Assembly: GCA_902702965.1 (NCBI GenBank)
Contig: CACRXP010000661.1
Coordinates: forward strand, 195,340-259,339
DNA: 64,000 bases
Direction of reading: 5' to 3'
Source: Spirometra erinaceieuropaei
Taxonomy: Eukaryota > Platyhelminthes > Cestoda > Diphyllobothriidea > Diphyllobothriidae
The position numbers were made by a program, and so were the translations under genes. Shown here one piece after another: positions 55,013 through 64,000 of this stretch (position 1 is its first letter; the number at the start of each line of letters is the position of its first letter). The notes under the pieces were generated by a model. The model worked only from the letters and a program-made list of their open reading frames with translations, searched no databases and had not been told where the DNA came from.

Positions 55013-57495
55013 GTTGCAATGGGTCCTTCTTAATGTGGTCTTTATCGCGCTCCCACTACGCGGGATCCGAGCTAGGTGGGACGGCACGCCTACGTGTGGC
55101 CATTGCCACACCAGTCCCTTCTGGACAAAATCCTGGTCCTTGGCTGTGTGGAGCACCAAAGTGCGGGCCCGGCCATGCCATCTACCTGCGCCTTCTCCAG
55201 CCTTCAGTCTTCTTGACTATGTCTTGACACCGGCTTCAGGTGGGGGAGGACGGAGTGCGGTAGATGCGTCGCAAGCCCAAATTCACTAAAAACTAAATCA
55301 CGCGCAAGGCAGGGGTGTCTGCTTCACCTTAGTGTGGAGCACACGGTGGGCATCGTCGGCAACGATGGTCGAACTGCCATATTGATCGCATGAGTCGGCG
55401 CCCATGCAAAGGGAAACGGCAACATCTCTCGGCACAGTTGAAAAAAGGCAACCTAAGAACATAACGAGCCCTATTCTCACACACATTGTTGATTCTGAGC
55501 ATCGTGCGAACCCCAACGAAGCTTTCTGTTCGATTGACAAGGTCCCACCGAACTACCCTAGACCACTGTGTCAGCGTCTACTAGCAAAGGTTATGGAAGC
55601 CGGTCCTGCGCGAGGAGAAGGACCTGGTGCAGGCTTCGCGCCTACCGTGGCCCGAGTCCGGTTAGCTGCATGCGCTTCTCGGCGCCCCCCCCCCTTCCCC
55701 TTTGCCATTGCCTCCTAACCCGCCGTGTCTTATAACCGCCCCATCCATTCCCAAAATCCAGCTGTACGAAAAGACGAATTTTAACGAATTTCTCTTACCA
55801 TTCACATGTTTTACTTTTAATCCGTCCCCACATAAATGTACTTGTTTGAGGAGGATTTATTGAGAGCACACGTATGCTCGCCGACTGATCTAAATTCTCC
55901 CATGGGTACTTTGGAGACTTCAAATTCGTCGCCTGCTCCTACTCGTCCGCAATGCAGACCAGAACTTCCAAAATGTAGCACTGAGTATTCACTGGGTTAC
56001 CATCGCGAGTGGCCGTACCTATGACCCTTCGCCAACGAGCCCCTGTGCAACGGACCACAATCGACATCTGACCCTCGGAATTGACCGAAAGCAAAAAGTC
56101 TGGTATCACCGATCATGACTGCCTACTTTTGCTACACCTATTTGCCTATGCAGTAGTTCGCATACAACGCCGAGCGACTTCTTAAATTGTTGCAGGCATG
56201 CACCACACCCAGCGCTATTAGACGCGTTACTAGGGCACGGTCAACTTCTCTCTCTCTCCAATACACCCTTGCAGAGCCAAATCGATCTCTGGTTGCCCTT
56301 TTGAGGAATTTGCTGCCTGCGGAAACCCGCCGCAGTATAAGTGATTGCGATCTCCCGGTCGGTAATCTTTCCAGGGGACTTCCTGAAGACAGAGGCCTCG
56401 TTCCTCTCCGATCTGAGGTCCCTCTTACTATTACACTCAAACACAACCCCGTGACTTTGAAGTAATCTGCTATCGTGTCGCGGTGCGTTGGGCGGTCGAC
56501 AGAGTTGGCTGATGAACTCTCCAGTCCATCGACTTCTCTTCCTATCCGCATTTGGAATAACATCCAGCGGAGCTGGCCAGCTATCGTGGCGACGAGAAAG
56601 GCAACGGCGCTTAAATGGAGAAAGCCTCATTTACCACCGGTGACAGCACTACTCTTTGTGACCTCTTAACCCCCATACGTTACATCGTAGTATTTGTTCA
56701 CCTAGCCGCACAACCACTCCCATCCCAGGGTAAGTCGGTTGTTGATTTGCTCGTTTGGGCAGGAGTGGGTCAGAGCCCCGGCGTGGACGGAGCTAAAATG
56801 TCAGAGAGGTAGGCCTCATTGCCAGGCGTTCGCTTCCGCGACTTCCATCTTTCTGATGCGAAACCCCTCAGCACACGTAGAGGCGGTAGTCGTGATCAAA
56901 GACTGCACCGGTACTTGACGACATTCTTCGATGTCTTCACTACTGTAAGAACACATCGAGGCATACCACACAAGTCCGCCCTTATGGAATGACGAATACG
57001 TCACTTGAATCTCGAACGACCTGTTGCTCGGCTGCCAGAGACCTGATTGTGATGTTTTATTAACAATTATACTCCGTTCGACCCTGAATGCCGACCTCTA
57101 CTGCCCCACCGCAGAACAGATACCGGATGACCAGCGACTACGACTCGTATGCTGTGGCTGGGTGCGCAGGTCACTGAGAGCGCACCACTGCGGTTCTGTT
57201 GACGTCGCTGAAGATGTGAAGGCACTTATTATCCGGCACTATGATGGGGCAGTGACAAATACGAACGTCATTAATCTGAACTTTCCGGGGTGGACTTAAA
57301 ATGCAGTCCATAAAATCCGGAGAAAATTGCGCCTTCGACTCAAACATCCCTATTGGAGACTTAACTCAGCTGAAAAAAATATATATGAACGAACCTGCGT
57401 CCCACCACCGCTTCCCCCGTGAAGACTTTCCGCTTGCGCTCTGACCTTATGCGTCGTGCAAAATCAAACTTCAGTCGGGCGTTTTTGAGTTGCCT
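55013..57495 (+). repeat. 2.5-kb direct tandem duplication, unit 2
   Basis: Parallel to unit 1 over its length with small deletions (for example near 56190 and 56815). A short frame of about 90 codons in each unit (54506-54781 and 57024-57299) is well conserved, but I do not recognise it. Confidence 0.85.
55440..55665 (+). pseudogene. PLE-B endonuclease C-terminal relic (unit 2)
   Basis: Reads SPILTHIVDSEHRANPNEAF, CSIDKVPPNYPRPLCQRLL, then a frame change before the final LPW-type end. Duplicate of the relic in unit 1. Confidence 0.7.
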
Positions 57496-57769
57496 CAGTA
57501 AGTGCTTATTCATGCGGAGGCCTACATTGCCGATAAAGGATCTCCTTCCTGCTAAAATGACCCTATTGGAAGCACGGAGCACGTTATATGGGAAGCCGAA
57601 GGAAAGTTCGCCTCTTTGGAGTGTAGCCACCCGCTATCACGGCCGCCGGCACCGTCGTTTACTCACATCGTCGTTTTCGGTGCTCCACGAACGGTTATAG
57701 CTGACCGGAGTGCACAGTCCGAATAGGCTGTCACTCCGGCCCCTTTCAGCTTTCTTGACTCGGACGACA
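57496..57769. other. Junction stretch
   Basis: No feature recognised between the tandem unit and the gypsy relic. Confidence 0.4.
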
Positions 57770-58187
57770 GTCAGCAGCATGGACGTGCGTTTTCACCGCT
57801 GGTATGACAAGAGCTTGGCTGGTTGCACTCAGGTGTCCATTGGGTGTGACCGCGTGCGCAATCCGCTGGAATTACAACATGAAGGACCATTCCCGGGTAC
57901 TATCACGCAACACCAAGTGCTGTCGGATCCTTCGCGGCAACAAGGACGTGGTCAGCGTTGACCGGGTCGGGGCTGTTGTTCCAGAGGGGCCGCCAGACGT
58001 GCCTGTAGGACAATGCGCTGACAGTCTTCCCCTATCCTCAGCCCCTCCATTCCATCTACTACCTGTCCTAACATGCCCGATGCCTCTAAGTGTGAGCTCA
58101 TCATCCTCTACCGCTGCACGCACTCAATCCCTCCCTGTTTATGTCACACGCAGTGGACGTCGTGTTCACCTCCCCAACTGACCTGTT
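57770..58187 (+). pseudogene. Ty3/gypsy integrase C-terminal relic
   Basis: Frame reads CDRVRNPLELQHEGPFP, then in another frame VLSRNTKCCRILRGNKDVVS, VDRVGAVVPEGPPD, a Pro/Ser-rich stretch and VYVTRSGRRVHLPN stop. It corresponds to the end of the integrase region also seen at 39050-40545 and adds the basic tail. A frameshift near 57890 breaks it. The 5' part is missing. Confidence 0.75.
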
Positions 58188-60235
58188 GCTCGTGTTTAGA
58201 CATCATCAATTTCCTCACCGTCGCTATATGCTGCCTCCGGACTGAGCAATGGATACTGCAGCTGTCCCCTCTTACGGCCGTCAGCGCGCCGTTTATCTGT
58301 GCCGCTTTCTGGTTCGCCTAGCACGTCTTACAAAAACTGTGTGCGTCGGTGACTCGACTTTCGGCATGCAACACTGACCAGCATCTCTTTCTTTACCGGA
58401 TGGCCACGGTCGGATGGGCCTAAGGCGCGCTCATTTCGGCTGCCACTTGGCTAAATGGAACGCTTGTTCCAACTGCTTGCTGAGCTGCAAGTACACTCAC
58501 TCACCCCAGTAAAGCTTATCCAGCTGTCCTCCCTACCTTCTGATTTGTCGACCGTTGGTACCTCGAGAGGAGTTCATCTACCTCATCCGTCTTCATTAGC
58601 TAACAGAATGCCCTAAGGGAATGCATCCTTGAGTCTTGTGCAAATGAAGCCTGCCCGCAACAAATTGCTAGCACTGTATTTCTTGATACATCAGACGCCA
58701 ATCTGACCCTTATACTATATAGTGGCGCTGAAGTACTTTGTGCCCATCCATAACGTCAGACGGAAGGCGTACCGGACGAGACCAATCTTAATCAACCTCA
58801 GTCTTACAGATACAATGGATACTAATCACGAAGGTGCTGCAGGTAAGCGCGAGGCAGTTAAGATTTCAAACAACGGAGGCGGCATAAGGACGGGACAAAT
58901 AGGGGCTGAAGGCTGAGTATGACACTCGGGACTGACCACTGTCCGCTCGAGCCGGTTGTGAAACCGGTCGTCAGAGAAGTGATTATCGACCCCGGTCACT
59001 ACCTTACCACCTCTAACCGTCTTCCGGTTGGATGCAAGTGTGGCAAACAATTACCAACTGCACGTGCAAGTACGATAGAATGAGAAAAGTAGTTACTTGG
59101 CCGATCGACCCTGTACAGGACAGGAAAGAAGCACTCCACTGACGGCTCTCAGGCCGCCTTCGGTTACAGGATGTGGGACGCTCCTTAGGGAAGACTGGCG
59201 CCTAGAAAAGACACATGATCCGAATCATTTGCAGTCGGTGTCACCGGGACGTTTAATGTTCTAGCCGAATGTCGACAAGCCCACGGCTAATACCAGCAGA
59301 GAGCCTATTAATCTACGCCAATCTGCGGCTCATGTATCTGTCTACATACCGAGTCGATATCCAAGGCACGCAGTTGCAGGAAAACATCGACCTAGAAGGA
59401 TGGGCAAGTTTTCTACAAAGGATTGGGCAAACGGGGTGCCAATGAGCTATAGCCAAGCAGCACATACCATCAACTGGCAATTCTTTCCAGGACCGACTGC
59501 TTACACCGTAGTTGAAACTTGTAATTACAAATAAATCTGTTCCGTTCAAAGACACCAAGCATTAGCAGTAGCACTAGCACAGGTTCACAAAAAATCAGAT
59601 ACGGCAACCCGGACGATAGCCTTCGTTGCTCTAGACCGAAGCTTAGACCGTAGTTTGGCCGGAACAGGTTCCCAGAAACCCGAGCCGCACAACATATGTG
59701 GGCTTGTAGCGTGCGACGTCAAAAATAGTGAAATACTTGGGTCTGCAGTCACAGGAGAGTGGACGTGCCCGGATGGACGTTCCACTAAACACCGAACAAT
59801 GATCCATAACGTGAACAGCGACTAAGCCCTAGGCTGAACATGTGCTCACTAAACGGTTTGCATCTGTCACAAGGCGCCCAGGATTTTCATTTCGGTTGAG
59901 AAAACAAATAACCGAATAAAGGGTTCATGCATGCGTGAGCAGCACCACACCTGCCTACTATGTCAAAAAGTGGAAAGACCGCCACCGAAACGCGAGCAGG
60001 CTACTAATATACAGCCATGTAGCACTGATGACGACCGGATCGAAAGAACGGAACCGGAAAATCGGGAAATAAACTAGTAAAACTCGAGTGTCGTCAGTAA
60101 GGATGGCCAGTATCTGTACGTTCGGACATAACCAGTAAATAAGCCTATCGGCAAGTCATTCCCGGCTAATTCTTACTGTGCATTAAAGGAAGTAGCCGAA
60201 CTCCCTCAGCTCAAATATATTTGTACAAATTGAAA
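58188..60235. other. Unassigned 2-kb stretch
   Basis: No gene, LTR or repeat recognised. The part nearest 60235 should hold the 3' untranslated region of eL13. No AATAAA is visible on the minus strand just downstream of its stop. Confidence 0.5.
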
Positions 60236-60841
60236 TTACTGGCCAGCCTTCGCCATTCTAGCCTTGTAGCGTTTGCCGTAAAGGCGCTTGTTGGCACGGT
60301 GTTGGCGTATTGCATGGAAGGCAGAGTACTTCTTCTCCGATTCAGTAATCTTGTGGGCTTCATCCCGTTTGGTCTTCTGGACAATTGGCATTACCATCCT
60401 GCGCTGCGTCACCTTAGTGATATCGCCCTGGTGAACAGGAACCGGGAGGATCTTTGCCTTATTGAACAGAATGAGCTTGGACATGTACTTCCGGAGACGA
60501 GCGACATTCCTCTGGAGACCTTCGACAGAGTTGTTCCGGCGTCGGTGGTCAACTGAAATACCAACGCTGCGCGCAATTTTGCGGCTAATTCCAGCAGCTC
60601 TGAGCTCCTCCAGGCTAAAGCCTCGTCCAGCTCTGACTTTCATGTTGTAGCGCTGGGTTGGACAGTTAACGATGGGCCGAAGAGGACCCGATGCTGGTTT
60701 TGGAGCGATACGCTTAGCCTTGGCCTTGCGGGCCTCCTGGCGACGGTGTTTGCGAGCCGGCTGGTTAAACCATGTGCGAACCATGAACTGCCATTTCTTG
60801 CGAAGGTGGTTCTTATGTATCAAATCATTGCCGTGCGCCAT
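60236..60841 (-). CDS. RPL13: 60S ribosomal protein eL13 (L13)
   Basis: Complete 201-codon ORF for a structural protein of the large ribosomal subunit. Diagnostic stretches are TWFNQPARKHRRQEARKAKA, RIAPKPASGPLRPIV (residues about 45-60), VRAGRGFSLEELRAAGI (about 69-85), then GISVDHRRRNNS and LRKYMSKLILF. It is rich in Lys and Arg and close to the usual length (human about 211). The start has a strong ACCATGG context. No intron interrupts the coding part, but a splice acceptor lies 20 bases before ATG. No poly(A) tail or target duplication is visible, arguing against a retrocopy. It is the only convincing host gene in the window. Confidence 0.95.
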   Translation of the reverse strand: MAHGNDLIHKNHLRKKWQFMVRTWFNQPARKHRRQEARKAKAKRIAPKPASGPLRPIVNCPTQRYNMKVRAGRGFSLEELRAAGISRKIARSVGISVDHRRRNNSVEGLQRNVARLRKYMSKLILFNKAKILPVPVHQGDITKVTQRRMVMPIVQKTKRDEAHKITESEKKYSAFHAIRQHRANKRLYGKRYKARMAKAGQ

Positions 60842-60853
60842 GGTAACTTACTT

Positions 60854-60882
60854 CAGATGAGCTGCAACAAAGGCGAAAAACA
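60854..60882 (-). promoter_or_regulatory. Splice acceptor in the eL13 5' leader
   Basis: Minus strand reads TTTTTCGCCTTTGTTGCAG then CTCATCTG: a pyrimidine-rich tract and AG, with the exon starting at 60861, 20 bases before ATG. Either a 5' UTR intron lies upstream or this is a spliced-leader trans-splice site, as used by flatworms. The upstream donor or promoter was not found. Confidence 0.65.
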
Positions 60883-62159
60883 GCACATAGAGCAGGTATG
60901 TAACATTACAGACTGGGCAAAAGTAAACGGCAACCACAAATATGTAAGTAGGTGGCGCTGTGACAGGTTTTCGATGACCATGCTGAGGAGGGGCAAATGA
61001 AGTGGAGAGTTGGGATCATAACGCGGGCCGCAAGACACACGTGCGACCCGCAAACAACGTTCTGACAGCTATGGTTAGTTCTAGTGAAGCGTCCTTTAGT
61101 AGCTATTTTAATCAACAATTAGCAGGTGCGACAGAGTGCACTAAACTATTACTGTAAGGGAGTCGGTGGGGAGGAAAACCGTACGCAAACGCTAGCATAG
61201 ACTAAATATCCAAAGAAGCAACAGACCCGATGGGCAAGTCGCGGACAGGAGAAAAAGGACCTAGCAATCTCAATAAGGAGGAGAACTTGCAAAAACTACT
61301 GGAATAAGAAGACAAACCTAGAACTGCCAACAGAAAAGTAGGCCACAGAAGGCAATACCTGCAAACGTGCCCAGGTGCACACTCAAATTACCTCGCAAAG
61401 ACTCCAAGTGCTCACTTAAACAAACTCGGGGAACAGATCAGATGACTAAGGGGGAATTGGGTGCAAAACTTGGGGAATCAAATTTACAGAAAAAAAACGT
61501 AGGGCCGACTAAATAGAACGAGAGAACGTTAGAAAAGTCAAACAGGTGCGTAACACGAGTAATATACATTTCAAGGGAAAAATTAATTTTTCAAAGTCCA
61601 GGCTAACTGTGAGGCATGTATCGGTTTGAGGTCTTCCTCTAGCATCTGATCACCTTTGAAGAGATTAAGGGCCTTTCCATACTAAAGCAATCCGATCCGT
61701 TCAGAAAGCGGACTGTTTGCAACAAGTTCTAGAACACTTGTGAATAACTTAAGAGAAGCATATTTAGGTTAGGTAGGCGGCTTGTAGACATCACATTTCA
61801 GCGACTACGTTTTAAATACGAGTCTCACATTTTCGAAATTCGAGAAAGTCAAGCACTTCAGATTTCGTTCCACGGGCCGATCTTACAACCTGCTGTTTTA
61901 AAGAGTTGGATTTGAGCCGGCAATGTCCTTACCCTCATAAATTGACAGCGTAATTACAAGAGCGAGGTCATTTCCCGGTCGGGCCACCTCCTCATCACCA
62001 ACTTGACGAGCTTCTTTAAATCTACAGATGACCGAGTCGTTCTGCTATCGATTTTCTGCTCCACTTAAAAAGTATGCTAATCTTAACACGATATATCGGA
62101 ATGTTATACTCTGTTTCGGGTATTTTTAAATCGATATTATGATACAGCAATAATTTACA
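60883..62159. other. Upstream region of eL13; unassigned
   Basis: Should contain the eL13 promoter and possibly a first exon. I cannot point to a TATA box or initiator with confidence. No other gene recognised. Confidence 0.5.
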
Positions 62160-62272
62160 ATGGGCAAGCATTTTGCTTATCGAATTCTGGATGATGCTGT
62201 CAATGTCCTTCATTTGAAACTTATCTCTGCGAAGTCCTCCTGCCTCATGCGCCGTAGCTTTTGTCATATCGC
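62160..62272 (+). pseudogene. 3' fragment of a CR1-like RT ORF
   Basis: Nucleotide match to 49858-49975 (GAATTCTGGATGATG; CGAAGTCCTCCTGCCTCATG; CGCCGTAGCTTTTG). A short piece of the same family, interrupted and joined directly to the nuclease segment that follows. Confidence 0.7.
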
Positions 62273-63072
62273 TTGCCTTGAATCAAGATGTCAAGATCAT
62301 CGTAGGCGATTTTGATTTGTCAGAAAGTGACTGGCATAAACACACTTCCTCTCCTAAATTCCAGAAGCTTCTAGACACCATGCACCTTCTAAACTTGTCT
62401 CAATTAATCCGCTCTTCGACCAGAAACAAACGTTTATTAGATTTAATTTTTACTAATGACATCTTCCTCTGTTTATGGATTCCCATCGTGACATTTTTGT
62501 AAGTGATCATGCATTAATACATTGCCGTTTTCCAGTTGCCATGTGCGAAAAGCCAACAGTAAAACACAGCTTTTTGTCCATGCAAATGCTAAAAAGGAAT
62601 TTGTTAATACTTTTGCAAGCCCTCTTGATTGGCATAATATTTTTTTTTTAAATGATCTTAACTTTTTCAACAATTACAGTAGGTAACAGAAGGTCTTCTC
62701 AACCTATTTCCGTGGAAGAAGTTTAAATGGCGTTCCACTTCCCCCGCTGTCCCTCATTTTCCTAAAAACAGACTTAAAAAACTGCGGAAGCAGCTTAGAG
62801 ATCCTTCCGTAATTTCATTATCAGTTCATCTAAGAATCTTTGAAATATTTGAATTAGCTTCGAAAATGAGGCTCGCGCGAAATAGGCGTAGAGAATCTCT
62901 AGCTATTATTGGCGTAAATGCCTCTTAATCAATCCCTCAGGTCTTTCGTCGGAGATTAGCAGCTAAGTCCCACCAGTTCACTCCGCATTTGTTTATTGCC
63001 AAAGATACCTTCATTACAGAGGAGTTAGGCAAAACAGGAATGTTAAATTCACTCTTTAATTTAATTTATTAA
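62273..63072 (+). pseudogene. Non-LTR element: AP-type endonuclease end and linker
   Basis: Frame reads VKIIVGDFDLSESDW, then RNKRLLDLIFTND; in the next frame FVSDHALIHCRFPV, the GDFN..W, LDLxxTND and SDH motifs of apurinic-type endonucleases of LINEs (the usual N of GDFN is D here). The linker follows with EFVNTFASPLDWHNIF and KNRLKKLRKQLRDPS. Frame changes and stops throughout. The nuclease start and the RT are absent. It could be the upstream part of the CR1-like family at 48718. Confidence 0.75.
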
Positions 63073-64000
63073 ATGCCAGTTTACAGGCATTGTCAAGGGA
63101 AGCGATTAAACACAAATCCGACCAGCAGTGAAAAAAAACTCCTGAAGAATAAAAATATAGTTGATGGTGGTTTTTATGTTTTGGAGGGTTCAGGAGAAAA
63201 ATAAAACTGCTGGCGGTATATTTTCGACCGTCGAGAAGGGGGGAGGGTGTTGCACGGTATCGGAGATTATTGGTCGTCAATTCCTTTCGTGAAATTGGGG
63301 ATAGTCAAAGCAGAGGCCTTGAGGAACAGCTGGTGATACCGGCCATAGTGTTCAGAGACCACAAACGCCATCGCTATGGTAGAGTCGATCAGTGGATTCA
63401 GAAACCAAAATTTGAGGAAGCATTTCTGAATGCAAAAATCGAGAAATAGTTCTCTTAAATAAAGGATAATTTTGCAGAGTTTTTACACTCCTCGGTAGTT
63501 TATTCCAAACAGCAATTGCATTTACAGAAAGGAACCGACGATATTTAACAGTACGTGCCAGAGGCAGAAATAAGAAGACCTCACGGTGACTGTTACGTCG
63601 TGGGTGGATATGATGTCTTAAAGAAGTGAGTGGGTTAAATGTGTGATTATATAAGAGTTTAAATAGCAAAAATAGTCCCTATTGTAATTTACGAAATCAT
63701 AAGGGATCAAAGCCAGTAAGCCGGCTAAACTTCTCTTTGTAAAAAAGAGTTGAACGGATTCTATTTTCTTCCGCTCGGTAGCACGCATGACGCTAAATGA
63801 AAACGAACAGTATTCCAGGCCAGGTCTAACGTACATGTTGTAAAGGCGCATTTTAATTTCCTTAGTTTTAAAGTTTCGGAGGATAAACCCGGTCGTTCTA
63901 CGTGCTTTGGAGACTATCAAGGCACAGTGCTCCAAGAGATTGAGACTCTTGGATTATGATACGCCCAGATACTTAATAACCCCATGCACATTTATGGCGT
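63050..64000 (-). pseudogene. Second non-LTR RT, C-terminal part, runs off the window
   Basis: From the window edge, minus strand: INVHGVIKYLGVS, a stop, then CALIVSKARRTTGFILRNFK, YVRPGLEYCSFSFSVMRATE and KKIESVQLFFTKR. After a frameshift near 63660: LYNHTFNPLTSLRHH and FLSVNAIAVWNKLPRSVK. This is the thumb and C-terminal region of a LINE RT of a different family from 48718. The 3' end has AATAAA-type sequence near 63065. It meets the plus-strand linker fragment tail to tail. Confidence 0.8.

Noticed and set aside
52398..57495. CRISPR or bacterial-type array
   Set aside because: Only two long units, no short regular repeats and spacers, and the window is eukaryotic.

Overview
The window is animal nuclear DNA of moderate GC with very low gene density, a 919-bp assembly gap (47799-48717) and a dense load of transposable-element relics. 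One host gene is clear: an intact single-exon gene for ribosomal protein eL13 on the minus strand (60236-60841). The mix of Penelope-like elements (PLEs), CR1-like and Ty3/gypsy retroelements, tRNA-derived SINEs and foldback MITEs, plus the eL13 sequence, suggests a flatworm, perhaps a diphyllobothriid-type tapeworm. That assignment is inference.

Layout. 0-2.3 kb: a SINE and two tandem copies of an ~819-bp unit. 3.9-5.1 kb: a foldback MITE (family A) interrupted by SINEs. 5.8-10.5 kb: dispersed repeats R1 and R4, a PLE with reverse-transcriptase thumb and GIY-YIG endonuclease (7.2-8.5 kb), and a reversed PLE endonuclease relic. 11.2-12.2 kb: a nest of tRNA-derived SINEs. 12.9 and 23.1 kb: two ~335-bp MITEs (family B) in opposite orientation. 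17.0-18.0 kb: the best PLE endonuclease ORF. 24.1-26.1, 29.2-31.3, 33.9-34.5 and 40.8 kb: further family A MITEs. 26.3-28.1 kb: a reversed PLE tail and a PLE fragment between 172-bp inverted repeats. 32.3-38.3 kb: decayed PLE pieces, a telomere-like tract, repeat R6 and a SINE. 38.8-40.5 kb: a reversed gypsy integrase relic split by another repeat. 41.5-43.3 kb: a PLE tail and an R1 array. 45.9-46.9 kb: telomere-like tract, SINE, repeat R2. 48.7-50.2 kb: CR1-like reverse transcriptase after the gap. 52.4-57.5 kb: a ~2.5-kb direct tandem duplication holding PLE endonuclease ends. 57.8-58.2 kb: a second gypsy integrase end. 60.2-60.9 kb: eL13. 62.2-64.0 kb: non-LTR relics meeting tail to tail.

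The most interesting signal is a series of hammerhead-ribozyme-like motifs placed downstream of PLE endonuclease regions. They share a CUGANGA-like box, a conserved stem II, GAA, then a four-base palindrome (ACGU, AGCU or AAUU) and usually C, with flanks that can form stem I. The palindrome varies between copies but stays self-complementary, as expected for ribozymes that act as dimers. Hammerheads are already known from PLEs, so the class is not new, but these copies look unannotated. A second oddity is an in-frame TGA shared by two PLE copies at a codon that is cysteine in a related copy. I see no operon-like or pathway-level gene set. The real gene content is one ribosomal protein gene in a sea of retroelements.
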